Of a stretch of DNA of 64,000 nt, positions 28,989 to 39,552 are shown piece after piece. The stretch is from Deltaproteobacteria bacterium (GTDB taxonomy: Bacteria > Myxococcota_A > Polyangia > HGW-17), in the NCBI GenBank assembly GCA_016937155.1, contig JAFGWM010000038.1, positions 62,001-126,000 on the forward strand, in the 5' to 3' direction. Position 1 is the first letter of the stretch. Every line of letters starts with the position of its first letter. Under the pieces are notes generated by a model. The model was not told the origin of the DNA and did not search any database. It was given only the letters and a program-made list of their open reading frames with translations. Position numbers and translations under genes: made by a program.

Positions 28989-30163
28989 TGAAAAAGACAC
29001 ACATAGTTCTCCTGAGTCTTATTATCATACAGGGAATAGTAATTTTTCTTCTTCCCTCAAGAAACGCTGTTTTTGGAAACAGAAAGATTTCCATTATTAA
29101 AAATGTGAGTTCAAAGGATATAGCCAGCGTAACTATATCAAAACCAGGTACAAATGAAAAAGTTACACTTGTAAAAAACGGTAAAAACTGGGAAATCAAA
29201 GAAGCATTCAATTTCCCTGCAGACCAGAGCAAAATCTATGAAATTCTGGCTGTTCTTCCAAATCTTAAGTCTGCTTCTCTGGTCAGTGAAAACAAGGCAA
29301 TGTTTACTAACTATGAACTGGGTTCTAAGCCCGCCTGGAGACTTGTTTTAAGTGATGCAAATAACCGTGCACTCGTTGATATATTTGTTGGAAAAAGCAT
29401 TGTCAGAGGTACATTTATCAGAAAAGCAAAAGAAAACAGGATTTATCGAATTTCAGGAAGTCTTGGTTCCAATCTCTTTTCCACACCCCGGGAATTTTTC
29501 GAGGATTCAAATCTGAAACTGCCACCATCCAGTGAGCGAAAGGAAATTTCCATAAAGGGTTCCGGTTACAGTTACAGATTGAAAAAAGTTTCTGATGCTG
29601 GAACTACAGTAGGTAGCGATGGTCAGGTTAAAATGACTGAAGAAAAATGGACCCTTGGGGATACTCTGGCAGAAGGCCTCACTGAAGATGCATCTAAAAT
29701 CAGTGAAATTGTTGAATCCTTAAAATCTGTTTCCTTCGAAAACGTTATCGGAACAACTCTAGGAAGTGCAATGGGACTGGAAGAACCCACTCTTTTGTTG
29801 TCAATAAAGGGTCTCAGCAAAACCACCGGTAAAGAAATGATTCTTTCTGTAAAAGTTGGTAATCAGACTGGTGATAAGGATTCACTTGCAAGATATGTTA
29901 TGGTATCGAACAGCAAATTTATCTATACCGTTGATGAAAATACCGTAAAAAAATGGATGACACCATATTCATCTCTTATTAAAAAAGCACCGGAAAAAAA
30001 CCCTGATGAACTAGGTGATAAAATTAAGAAAATGAAACTGCCATCCTCCAGTCTGGACCTGAAGGTTCCTATGCCTGATGCTAAAAATGCAAAGGAATCT
30101 GTTATTTATCCATCAGCACCTTCATCAAAAAATAGCACAGTAGTAAAACCAGATTCAAAGTAA
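28988..30163 (+). CDS. DUF4340 domain-containing protein
   Basis: ASVTISKPGTNEKVTLVKNGKNWEIKEAFNFPADQSKIYEILAVLPNLKSASLVSEN; TAATG overlap with GldG-like gene. Confidence 0.85.
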   Translation: MKKTHIVLLSLIIIQGIVIFLLPSRNAVFGNRKISIIKNVSSKDIASVTISKPGTNEKVTLVKNGKNWEIKEAFNFPADQSKIYEILAVLPNLKSASLVSENKAMFTNYELGSKPAWRLVLSDANNRALVDIFVGKSIVRGTFIRKAKENRIYRISGSLGSNLFSTPREFFEDSNLKLPPSSERKEISIKGSGYSYRLKKVSDAGTTVGSDGQVKMTEEKWTLGDTLAEGLTEDASKISEIVESLKSVSFENVIGTTLGSAMGLEEPTLLLSIKGLSKTTGKEMILSVKVGNQTGDKDSLARYVMVSNSKFIYTVDENTVKKWMTPYSSLIKKAPEKNPDELGDKIKKMKLPSSSLDLKVPMPDAKNAKESVIYPSAPSSKNSTVVKPDSK

Positions 30164-30484
30164 TACCCCGGTATAAAATTAAAATAAATGAAGAATGACA
30201 TGTCAAGGCTTGTACCGCTCAGGGGACTATCTTTAGAAAACAATAAATTCCATTTCAGAAATTCAGGGTTTACCCTTGACACAGGACGTGAAAATTGATT
30301 TTCTCACAGACAGGATCTAGGGAAACTGTGACATCAATGATAAATTATTTTTCTTCGTTTCACCCACAAATGCATTCAGCAGGGGGGGACTGCTATGTCT
30401 CATTTCCTTACTACCATTGGAATGTGTCGATTTATACATCAACAAACAAAAGCCGAAAAGGCTAATCAACCAAGGGAGGCTAAA

Positions 30485-32074
30485 TTGGAAAAACAGAAAG
30501 TTCTTCTTCTAGGTGATGAAGCTATTGCTCAGGGTGCAATTGATGCCGGTGTCAGTGGTTTCTACGCATACCCCGGAACTCCATCAACAGAAATTATGGA
30601 ATATGCTCAGCGTTCCAGGGAAGCAGATGAATTGGGTATTCATCGTCAGTGGAGCGCAAATGAAAAAACCGCAGTTGAAGCAGCTCTTGGTATGAGTTAC
30701 GCGGGAAAACGTGTTATTGCCTGTATGAAACATGTTGGACTCAATGTTGCGGCAGATGCTTTTGTCAACAGTGGAATTACTGGAGCCAATGGCGGACTGA
30801 TTGTTGTCAGTGCAGATGATCCAAGTATGCATTCAAGCCAGAATGAGCAGGACAGCAGATTTTTTGGTAATTTCAGTCTGATCCCTGTTCTGGAACCTTC
30901 ATCCCAGCAGGAAGCATATGATATGATGGCCTATGGGATGGATTACAGTGAAAAATACCGTATTCCCCTTTTAATGAGAATTACAACCAGACTGGCTCAC
31001 AGCAGAAGTGGCGTAGTAAAAAATAAACGCAGAGATCAGAACGAAGTTCATATGCCTGAAGATGGAAGACAGTTCGTTCTTCTTCCTTCAATTTCCAGAA
31101 AAAGGTATAAAGTACTGCTTGAAACACAGAATTCTTTTCTTGACGAATCGGAAAATTCACCATTCAACAGTTATACAGATGGAGCAGATAAATCCATTGG
31201 TATCATAGCCTGTGGTATTGGTTACAATTACTACATGGAAAACTATCCTCAGGGGAGTCCGCATCCTGTAATTAAAATAGGTCAGTATCCTCTACCTGAA
31301 AAGATGATCAAAAAAATGGCTGCTGAGTGCGATAGCATTCTGGTTGTTGAAGAAGGAATGCCAGTTGTCGAGGAAAAACTCCGTGGATTTATGGACGCAC
31401 CCCTTAAAATAAAGGGAAGACTGGACGGAACATTACCCCGGGATGGAGAATTAAATCCAAATATTCTCAGAATAGCCATGGGAATGGATGATCTCACCGG
31501 TGAGAAAACACCCGAAATAGTTAAGCCAAGACCACCGGTTTTGTGTCCCGGTTGTCCTCATATCGATACCTATAAAGCACTTGGTGAAGCTGTCAAAGAT
31601 GTATATGGGGATGGTCATGTATTCTCAGATATAGGTTGTTATACTCTTGGTGCTTATCCTCCATATGAAATTATCAACAGTTGTGTTGATATGGGTGCCA
31701 GTGTTACTATGGCCAAAGGAGCTGCAGATGCAGGTATTTTTCCATCAATTGCAGTAATTGGTGACAGCACATTTACACACAGTGGCATGACTGGGCTTTT
31801 AGATGCTGTAATCGAGAATACTAATATGGTTCTCATTATTCTGGACAACAGCACAACAGCAATGACCGGTGGACAGAAAAGCCACGCATACGGCAGATTA
31901 CACAATATTTGCACTGGACTTGGTGTAGCTCCTGAACATGTGAGAGAAGTTATACCACTTCCAAAAAATCACAATGAACTGGTTAAAATAATCAAAGAAG
32001 AAGTTGAATATCCCGGTGTAAGTGTAATCATTCCTACCCGTGAGTGTATTCAGACCATCGGTAAAAAGAAGTAA
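30485..32074 (+). CDS. iorA: Indolepyruvate ferredoxin oxidoreductase alpha subunit-like (no C-terminal ferredoxin domain)
   Basis: GFYAYPGTPSTEIMEYA, MKHVGLNVAADAFVNSGITGANGGLIVVSADDPSMHSSQNEQDSR, TPP motif GDSTFTHSGMTGLLDAVIENTN; TTG 30485 preceded by GGGAGG is likely start, though the ORF extends to 30395. Confidence 0.9.
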   Translation: MEKQKVLLLGDEAIAQGAIDAGVSGFYAYPGTPSTEIMEYAQRSREADELGIHRQWSANEKTAVEAALGMSYAGKRVIACMKHVGLNVAADAFVNSGITGANGGLIVVSADDPSMHSSQNEQDSRFFGNFSLIPVLEPSSQQEAYDMMAYGMDYSEKYRIPLLMRITTRLAHSRSGVVKNKRRDQNEVHMPEDGRQFVLLPSISRKRYKVLLETQNSFLDESENSPFNSYTDGADKSIGIIACGIGYNYYMENYPQGSPHPVIKIGQYPLPEKMIKKMAAECDSILVVEEGMPVVEEKLRGFMDAPLKIKGRLDGTLPRDGELNPNILRIAMGMDDLTGEKTPEIVKPRPPVLCPGCPHIDTYKALGEAVKDVYGDGHVFSDIGCYTLGAYPPYEIINSCVDMGASVTMAKGAADAGIFPSIAVIGDSTFTHSGMTGLLDAVIENTNMVLIILDNSTTAMTGGQKSHAYGRLHNICTGLGVAPEHVREVIPLPKNHNELVKIIKEEVEYPGVSVIIPTRECIQTIGKKK

Positions 32075-32090
32075 CAGAAAGGATCAGCAT

Positions 32091-32678
32091 ATGAAACGTG
32101 ATATTATACTAGCTGGTGTTGGTGGTCAGGGTATTTTGTCCATTGCAACAGTAATTGGATATGTAGCTGTTCAGGAAGGTCTTTTTCTGAAACAGGCAGA
32201 AGTCCATGGAATGAGTCAGCGTGGTGGAGATGTTCAGTCGAATCTCAGGATTTCCAGTGAACCTATCTTCAGTGATCTGGTAGCTGCTGGCAAAGCAGAT
32301 CTAATAATAAGTGTAGAACCCATGGAATCCATTAGATATCTTCCATTTCTTCACAGGAATGGTTGGCTTATAACTTCCACTACACCATATAAAAACATCA
32401 ATGACTATCCTGGTGAGGAAGAACTTCTCAATGAAATAAAAAAGGTAAAAAATCATGTGGCTATTCCTGCGGAAGCGATAGCCAAAGAACTGGGAAGTGC
32501 AAGATCCTCTAACATCGTGATGTTAGGAGCAGCTTCTGCATATCTGGATCTTCCTTTTGAAAAACTGGAGGATGGTCTTAGAGCTATTTTCGGACGAAAA
32601 GGTGAAAAAATCGTGAACGCTAATATCAGTGCTATTCGTGCAGGACGCGACTTTGCTGCAAAATATCTTGAGAATTAA
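32091..32678 (+). CDS. iorB: Indolepyruvate oxidoreductase beta subunit
   Basis: DIILAGVGGQGILSIATVIGYVAVQEGLFLKQAEVHGMSQRGGDVQSNLRIS. Confidence 0.92.
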   Translation: MKRDIILAGVGGQGILSIATVIGYVAVQEGLFLKQAEVHGMSQRGGDVQSNLRISSEPIFSDLVAAGKADLIISVEPMESIRYLPFLHRNGWLITSTTPYKNINDYPGEEELLNEIKKVKNHVAIPAEAIAKELGSARSSNIVMLGAASAYLDLPFEKLEDGLRAIFGRKGEKIVNANISAIRAGRDFAAKYLEN

Positions 32679-35600
32679 TCTATAAGTTCACTTATTTTCA
32701 TCAACAGATTGTCAGAAGAATATGGTTTGGGAATAAAATCATGACCTGAATCAAGAATTTCTCTAATAGCTGATATCTCCTCAGCATAACCACTCGTGAA
32801 TAGAAAACGGATATCAGGCTGAATTTTTTGCAGTTTTGTATAAACCTCATAGCCATCAAGATCTGGAAGGACAACATCACATAGTGCAAGATCAACCCTT
32901 TTTGTTTCTTCAAGAAATTTTGCCGCAGAAAATCCATCCCTCACTGCAGTTACTTTAAATCCATTTTTTTCCAGAATTCGCCTCGTTATCTGACTAACAA
33001 TATATTCGTCTTCAATAATGAGAATATGTTTTGTTGAATTTTCAGAAATTCCATCTTCGGAACTGCCTATGGAATGATAACTTAGAGGCAGATATATATA
33101 AAAGGAACTCCCCTTTCCAACAACACTTTGAACATCAATTACTCCGTGATGCAATTTGATAATGTTTTTTACACTAAAAAGACCAAGACCGGCAGATTTG
33201 TTATCCACACTGTAAAATGGTTCAAAAATACGCTCTAGTTTATCGCTGTCAATCCCATATCCTGTATCCGAAACAGAAATTTTTACTCCATTTAATCTGG
33301 CACCCTCAAATTCATAGGATTCAAGTAATTCAAGTGATACAGTCAACTCACCTCCTGAAGGCATTGAGTCCCTCGCATTCAGAGCAAGATTTATAAATAC
33401 CTGTTCCAACTGGAGACTGTCACCAAATATCTTCACCTCATCTTTCGTGTTGACCAGTATTTTAATTCGTTCTCCTAAAATTCGTGACAGCATCTGAAAG
33501 ACATGCCTGACTGTCACTGAAAGATCGAACTGCTCCATTTCCGGTTTCACCGTCTTTCCGGAAGAAATCAGTCTTCTTACCAGAGCACTTGCACATTCAG
33601 TACTTTTTTTAATTTCATCAATAGATTCAGAAATATTTACAGTATTTCCCATATCCATAAGTGCCAACTGGGCATTTCCGTGGATACAGGTCAGGAGATT
33701 GTTAAAATCATGTGCGATACCACTTGCGAGAGCTCCGATGGTATCCATTTTCTGTGAATTTAAAAATTGCTTATTCAGTTTTTCAATCTCATTCTTAAGA
33801 CTCTCTTCCGATGTAATATTTCTGCCAATGGCTGTTACAAAATCAACACCGCCATTTTTCTCAAATTCCGGAACAAGCCTCCACTCAATTACTTCACTGT
33901 TTCCCCAACTTCTAAAGGAAATTATGTTTCCTGTCTTAAGAACATCATTAAAAGATTTTTTAAAAATTATACATCCATCACTTGTTATGGATGAATAGTT
34001 ACACAGATCTTCAATCCCGCATGGAAGATGACAATTTCCCAGAGTGGAAAAGACAACAGATCCTGAATTTTCAATTCTTAAAATTTCATCAGGATTTGTT
34101 TCTATAAGATTTCTGTATTTTTCTTCTGAAAGCATCAGAGCAATATCAGATTCATGTTTTTCAGTCTGATCTTCCAGAACGGCAATTACCCTGCCATCTT
34201 CATCCATTGACCTGATAAACTTCACCCGGAACCACCGTTTTTTTTCTCCAGAGATTTCAAAAGAAGCAACTGTAACTTTTTCACGCGATGCATCATTGAA
34301 CGCTCTGAAAAATAATTCCTGTTCACTTTGCGCAAGAAGATTTTTCAAATCATAAATGGATTTGATTTCTTCGGGAAATAGCAGCTTTATTCCGGAAGAT
34401 GAGTATAAAATTTCATCTCCGCCTGATGCAAAAATTATAAAAACTTCATCTATATTTTCGGTAATTTCTGACACTAACTTAAGACTGGCTTTTAATCTGT
34501 TTTCAACGGTAACTCTCGAAGAAATATCAGTACTGAAACCAAGATATCTTGCTTTATCTGTGAATTTATATTTTTTACCACAGCTCCAGATATATCTGTA
34601 TTCTCCCCGACTGTTTAAAGCTCTATAGGTGATATCAATAGTGCCGGTTTTAAGATATTCCTGTGCATTCTCTTTGAAATTATCATAATCCTCATGATGT
34701 ATTATTTTTCTCAGTTCCTCAAAAGTTACATCAGTTGAGGTAAGAAAAGATGTATGTGAATTACCAAAAAAGTGCAGCACACTGTTTTCAAAAAGTTCCC
34801 AGAGTTCAATCGCACTCTCGGAAAGAAGTATTTCAAGTTGTTTCTGATATTCGTTCTTCTGGAGAGTCTCCTGATGCTCCTTTGTAATATCTCTAATAAA
34901 AGAAATTATATAATCCTTTACTCCCTGAGTGGTAACCTGAAAGTAACTGCCCTTATCACCAATTGTTTTCTGAATACTTTCGCCTTCCGTCAGTTTCAAC
35001 TCAGAGTTTGAAAGTATCGATTCAATACCTGAATATTTTCTGCCTTTTTCATTTATATATACTACATCTCCAGCAGTGTTGATTATTTTTACACCATCAC
35101 CCATTGCACCCAAAAGTTCAGTCAGAGTAGATTCGGTCTTATCGAGATCTGACTTAATTCTGGAAGAGTTAAGTCCGCTGCTTGAAATATTTCCAAGTAC
35201 CTTAAAAATTTCAATTTCAGCAGCACTGCAGGTACGTTTTGTGTTAACATCATCAATACCGATAAAACCGTTCCATTTTCCATCTGAAAAAAGTGGAATC
35301 ATAATACAGGTTCTGACCCCCATATCATTAAAAAATTCTTTTTCCATATCAGACATTGTGTCTTCGTTAATATTAATGATGTGATTGTCTTCAAATCTTG
35401 TTATCCACTCATAGCCAAACAACCCGAATGGAATCATGTAAAAATATGGATTACTGATTATCCCTTCAACTTCAGGTGCCGAAGATTCCATATACCGATC
35501 CATGTAAATTTCACCAAGTTCTCCAAAGTGATTCCTCACGATATAAACTCTGGACATCCCTGTAATTTCAAGCATTATTTCAAGAATTTTCTTTAATGCT

Positions 35601-36472
35601 TCTTCTTCCCATCCATTTGAGAGAAGTATCTCAGAAATTGTTGAAATTCCCTTAAGAAGCCTTTCTCTACGCAATTGGGTCATATGCAGTTCATTTTCAT
35701 GAGTTATATCTTCAACACTACATAAAACAACTTTACGATTTTCGTGTTTAAATGAACTCAGATTGACTCTTGCATAGAAATCCTCACCTGTCTTTTTCCT
35801 GTGTATCCATTCAAAAGAGCACTGTCCCTGTGATAAAGCCTGATTTATTTTTTTCTCCGCAAGTCTAAAACTTGATTCTCCCGATAACTGGGTTTCAGGA
35901 GAAATTTCACTGGGATGTAATTCTAAAAATTCTATCTTGTTGCTAAAGTTAAATAACTGAAGCGCTGCACTATTGCAGTCAAAAAAACCGGTTTCATCAA
36001 GTAGCATTAATGCTGTGGGGGAATTGTTAAAAATGCTGTGATATTTTTTACCGTCTTTTTTTGATTGTTCCTCTTTGATGTATCTCATTACATCAAGATC
36101 CATACCTGAAAGCAGCTGCGTTACAAGTGCCGGTGCATTTGACATATCATCAGAAGTAACAACATTATCAACACCCGATTTTACAAGTTTAACAAGCTGG
36201 GAATTATTCAATGTACCGGTGACGCACAAAATAGGTAATTTTACGCTGGCTCTGCGTACCAGTTTTACTATAAAATCGATATCCGTTTCTGACGGTTTAT
36301 ATTCACAAATTAAGATATCCCACCTGCGGACAGCCAGTTCATTTTTTATTTTTTCATAATCAGTACAGTATTCAGAATTTATTTCTTTTTCATTACCAAA
36401 AATCTGAAGAACTTTTTCACTGTCTATAAATCCATCAGGAGAATAAATCAAAACATATAGTAACTTATTCAT
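32675..36472 (-). CDS. Multi-PAS/GAF hybrid sensor histidine kinase with N-terminal receiver-like domain and C-terminal REC
   Basis: MDTIGALASGIAHDFNNLLTCIHGNAQLAL H-box; HATPase DTGYGIDSDKLERIFEPFYSVDNKSAGLGLFSVK; REC LALCDVVLPDLDGYEVYTKLQK...FIPKPYS. Confidence 0.92.
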   Translation of the reverse strand: MNKLLYVLIYSPDGFIDSEKVLQIFGNEKEINSEYCTDYEKIKNELAVRRWDILICEYKPSETDIDFIVKLVRRASVKLPILCVTGTLNNSQLVKLVKSGVDNVVTSDDMSNAPALVTQLLSGMDLDVMRYIKEEQSKKDGKKYHSIFNNSPTALMLLDETGFFDCNSAALQLFNFSNKIEFLELHPSEISPETQLSGESSFRLAEKKINQALSQGQCSFEWIHRKKTGEDFYARVNLSSFKHENRKVVLCSVEDITHENELHMTQLRRERLLKGISTISEILLSNGWEEEALKKILEIMLEITGMSRVYIVRNHFGELGEIYMDRYMESSAPEVEGIISNPYFYMIPFGLFGYEWITRFEDNHIININEDTMSDMEKEFFNDMGVRTCIMIPLFSDGKWNGFIGIDDVNTKRTCSAAEIEIFKVLGNISSSGLNSSRIKSDLDKTESTLTELLGAMGDGVKIINTAGDVVYINEKGRKYSGIESILSNSELKLTEGESIQKTIGDKGSYFQVTTQGVKDYIISFIRDITKEHQETLQKNEYQKQLEILLSESAIELWELFENSVLHFFGNSHTSFLTSTDVTFEELRKIIHHEDYDNFKENAQEYLKTGTIDITYRALNSRGEYRYIWSCGKKYKFTDKARYLGFSTDISSRVTVENRLKASLKLVSEITENIDEVFIIFASGGDEILYSSSGIKLLFPEEIKSIYDLKNLLAQSEQELFFRAFNDASREKVTVASFEISGEKKRWFRVKFIRSMDEDGRVIAVLEDQTEKHESDIALMLSEEKYRNLIETNPDEILRIENSGSVVFSTLGNCHLPCGIEDLCNYSSITSDGCIIFKKSFNDVLKTGNIISFRSWGNSEVIEWRLVPEFEKNGGVDFVTAIGRNITSEESLKNEIEKLNKQFLNSQKMDTIGALASGIAHDFNNLLTCIHGNAQLALMDMGNTVNISESIDEIKKSTECASALVRRLISSGKTVKPEMEQFDLSVTVRHVFQMLSRILGERIKILVNTKDEVKIFGDSLQLEQVFINLALNARDSMPSGGELTVSLELLESYEFEGARLNGVKISVSDTGYGIDSDKLERIFEPFYSVDNKSAGLGLFSVKNIIKLHHGVIDVQSVVGKGSSFYIYLPLSYHSIGSSEDGISENSTKHILIIEDEYIVSQITRRILEKNGFKVTAVRDGFSAAKFLEETKRVDLALCDVVLPDLDGYEVYTKLQKIQPDIRFLFTSGYAEEISAIREILDSGHDFIPKPYSSDNLLMKISELID

Positions 36473-36736
36473 TTTTACACCGAAAATCCCTGAACTAACT
36501 ATTGATATAACTTATCTACGGCAGATTTCAGTCTACCTTGAATAAAACATACAATTCCGGTGAAATCCCCAACAGTACTCACCATCAAATTACAACCTGA
36601 ACCGTATCAATTTATATTTCGATAAATCTAGCAAAACTCGAAGAAATGATAAGTAAAATATATTCGATAAAAATTAATATAAAGCTGGTCGATTCTAACA
36701 ATTTGAACATATTGTAATTTATCTGATCAGAATTTC

Positions 36737-38104
36737 TTAAAAAAAAGTCAGTTTAGATGTTTCCGATATGGATTCATTTAATAATCTAATCATATTTTCA
36801 GGAGTTTTCACCCTGATTACCTCCCCTGATTCAATAAGATCCAACATATACTCTATACCTGGCAGATCTGCTATAAATATTTTACAGCCAAACCCCAGCG
36901 CCTCAAAAAGAGCAGTAGAAAAAACCCCAAGAGTAATCTCCGATTCGGCAAAAAACTGATAAAGTGGTGTGTCACTTGAATCTACAACAATAAAATTATT
37001 TAACTTAAGACCTTCACTTAGAATTTTATAATCTTTTTTCCATAGGGAATATTCACCAGGATGAAGTTTATAAATAATCCTGAAGTCTGGTAATTTTCGG
37101 GCCAGACTTACTGCAAATTCCGACAATTCCTTTCCAATAGCCCCTTGAGAAATTACAAGAATCTGATTCGGTATCCTGTTAATTCCCTGATAATTATTCT
37201 TCTGACTTCTAAAATGTGAAAAACCTTTAACAACAATGTCTTCAGGTCCAATAGGAAAATCCGCCGCAGTATTCCAGTAACTGCCAAAAGAAAAGAATTT
37301 ATCGGGAAAGTGTTTAATTTTTTTTATTTTTCCAGGGAAACTGTATCCGAGATGATAGCGACTCAGAGTTCCATGCTGGAGTTCCACTGTCTGAATGCCC
37401 AAATCCTTTGCAGCTCCTATTAACGATTTTTTATAGAATGAATACGAAACCACCAGATAAATAACTGAGGGTTTCTTAATATCAAGTAGTTTTCTATAAT
37501 AACTGTAATTGATCCTGTAGGCTGTAATCTCTTTGGCCAATAACTTTTTCAGATTAAATTCAATTCCAAAATGCTCATTGATCTCTTTTTCAACAATCCC
37601 AAGAGTTGCATTTTCATCCGGTTTGAATCTGTAGGGGACAATATTCATGATCCCGTGTGAAACCAGGGTAATATAATCAAGATAGTGTATATTTTCAGCA
37701 GGTCTGGAAAGATGCTTTCCCTGATAAGCACTCTCAAATACTTCCCAGTTTGAGTCTTTAAAAGAATCCGTCAAATATTTTGTATATATATCAATATATT
37801 CCCCATCAATCGGAATTTTTCTTGCGTGGTCGAAAACTAAAATGTCCGTTTTTTTGAAATTGCCAAATGGATTGGACAACAAATTTTTTCCAAATGAAAA
37901 AACAGATTTAATCCTGTCTACATGGGGAATTTTCTCGCTGTGAGGAGTATGAAATGTTCCTGTTTTTGAAGCAATGGCATAATAGATATTCATCCTAGTG
38001 ATCTGCCAGGCTAAAACCCCCCCTGCTTCAAACTCAAGCAGGTGATATTGATCTTCCAGTTCCCAGATTTTTTCACAAATGTCCTTTATGCTGAATAAAG
38101 TCAA
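36737..38104 (-). CDS. Capsule/surface polysaccharide glycosyltransferase-like protein
   Basis: QTVELQHGTLSRYHLGYSFPG, FRIIYKLHPGEYSLWKKDY, GVFSTALFEALGFGCKIFIADLPG; within glycan operon. Confidence 0.6.
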   Translation of the reverse strand: MTLFSIKDICEKIWELEDQYHLLEFEAGGVLAWQITRMNIYYAIASKTGTFHTPHSEKIPHVDRIKSVFSFGKNLLSNPFGNFKKTDILVFDHARKIPIDGEYIDIYTKYLTDSFKDSNWEVFESAYQGKHLSRPAENIHYLDYITLVSHGIMNIVPYRFKPDENATLGIVEKEINEHFGIEFNLKKLLAKEITAYRINYSYYRKLLDIKKPSVIYLVVSYSFYKKSLIGAAKDLGIQTVELQHGTLSRYHLGYSFPGKIKKIKHFPDKFFSFGSYWNTAADFPIGPEDIVVKGFSHFRSQKNNYQGINRIPNQILVISQGAIGKELSEFAVSLARKLPDFRIIYKLHPGEYSLWKKDYKILSEGLKLNNFIVVDSSDTPLYQFFAESEITLGVFSTALFEALGFGCKIFIADLPGIEYMLDLIESGEVIRVKTPENMIRLLNESISETSKLTFF

Positions 38105-39528
38105 TTTAACACCTCTTCAGGGGTATCAGAGTAAATAAAAATATAAAAAGAAACTGCTGTAATAATGAACTTAACGGGTAACTGGAAATACCAGTGATTA
38201 ATTTTAACCAATCCATACATATAAATCGCAGCAATAGCAAACAGGATAAAAAGATGGGGTAAAAGAACCATGAGGGGTATTGTTTTTTCTTTTAAAATAT
38301 ATTTCGCGTTAATAAAGTGCAGAGAAAAAAGAAGTATATAAGAAAATAAAGTGGTGTGAGCAGCAACTTCATATCCAAAAATTGGTATGAGCCAATAGTT
38401 TAGCCCGATATTTACAAACCCCGCAATAAATGTATTGAGAGATATTAATTCAGTTCTTTTCCTGTAAGAAGCATATTGAAAATAAAGTGTATATAGAAAA
38501 ACAAATACGTAACCCATAACAATAACGGGAACTATTCCGATAGCATGATAGTACTGAGAATCAGCCAGAATATGAATTACTTCCGAACTGAATAAAATAA
38601 TAATAACTGCAGCAAAATAGATTTTTTTTGCATAACCCTTAACCATACGGTTAATTTTATCTGTATTCCTCTCATTGTATTCCTGAAAAAAAATAGGATG
38701 CCAGGCTTTGGTGGTTGCCATGACTATTACATTCATTGCCATACCAACATCATATGCAAATGAATATATTCCAGTGTTCAGTTTGGTGGATAACTGATTG
38801 ATTATTATTCTGTCAAAGTATCCAAGAATAAACATGGACATTGCGTGGGGAATTAAGGGGATAGAAAACCTGAGAGTATATTTCACATGTTTCCAGTCAA
38901 ATGAAAATTTTGCAATTTTCACAAGCATATAGAGTGAATATCCGGATAATAGCAAAGTAACAACAAATTCTCCGTATATTTTGCCAAAATATCTGTTTTC
39001 CTTCATCAAAAGCATCAGGCCTATTGAAGAAAATAGTATAAGACCGGATCTCACAACTGAGAGAATGCTATATACGGATGACTGCTGACTTCCATTCAGA
39101 TATCGCAAATATATCTCAAGACTTACCATGGTACAGGAGATAATAGCAGCATATACAAAAACCTTTTCATCAATGTTTAAAAACAACGAAATTCTTGTTT
39201 TAAAAATCATAAGTAAAATTAAAACAACAATACTGAATGAAATTATGAACAGGAGATTACTTCCCAAAGCTGCTTCAAAATCATTCTTTTCATTGTCCAG
39301 ATAATAACGGCCTATTCCTCCCCTGAAATTCAATCCAAAAATTATCGGAAGAAGAGTAAGTAGAGAATTGAAAATACTTAAAACACCGTATCCGGATGGA
39401 AGAAGCAGTCTTGTAAATATCGGAATTGTAGCTGCAACCAGCAGATACTGCACCAGAGATCCGGACAGATAATTCCGGCTGTGCCGCATCAATTCCTTAT
39501 TTTCTTTACGTATCAGACGATTAAACAT
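38101..39528 (-). CDS. Polysaccharide flippase (Wzx/MATE-type)
   Basis: Multi-TM; SRNYLSGSLVQYLLVAATIPIFTRLLLPSGYGVLSIFNSLL typical N terminus. Confidence 0.88.
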   Translation of the reverse strand: MFNRLIRKENKELMRHSRNYLSGSLVQYLLVAATIPIFTRLLLPSGYGVLSIFNSLLTLLPIIFGLNFRGGIGRYYLDNEKNDFEAALGSNLLFIISFSIVVLILLMIFKTRISLFLNIDEKVFVYAAIISCTMVSLEIYLRYLNGSQQSSVYSILSVVRSGLILFSSIGLMLLMKENRYFGKIYGEFVVTLLLSGYSLYMLVKIAKFSFDWKHVKYTLRFSIPLIPHAMSMFILGYFDRIIINQLSTKLNTGIYSFAYDVGMAMNVIVMATTKAWHPIFFQEYNERNTDKINRMVKGYAKKIYFAAVIIILFSSEVIHILADSQYYHAIGIVPVIVMGYVFVFLYTLYFQYASYRKRTELISLNTFIAGFVNIGLNYWLIPIFGYEVAAHTTLFSYILLFSLHFINAKYILKEKTIPLMVLLPHLFILFAIAAIYMYGLVKINHWYFQLPVKFIITAVSFYIFIYSDTPEEVLN

Positions 39529-39552
39529 ACATAGCCATATTACACTGATGTT

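Noticed and set aside
30276-30304. TTGACA with 17-nt spacing as iorA promoter
   Set aside because: -35 is good but the -10 (TTTTCT) is weak; not reportable as a feature without transcription data
36558-36590. ttccggtgaaatccccaacagtactcacc resembling cobalamin/FMN riboswitch fragment
   Set aside because: Only a short partial match, and no + strand gene lies downstream; the remaining conserved elements are absent
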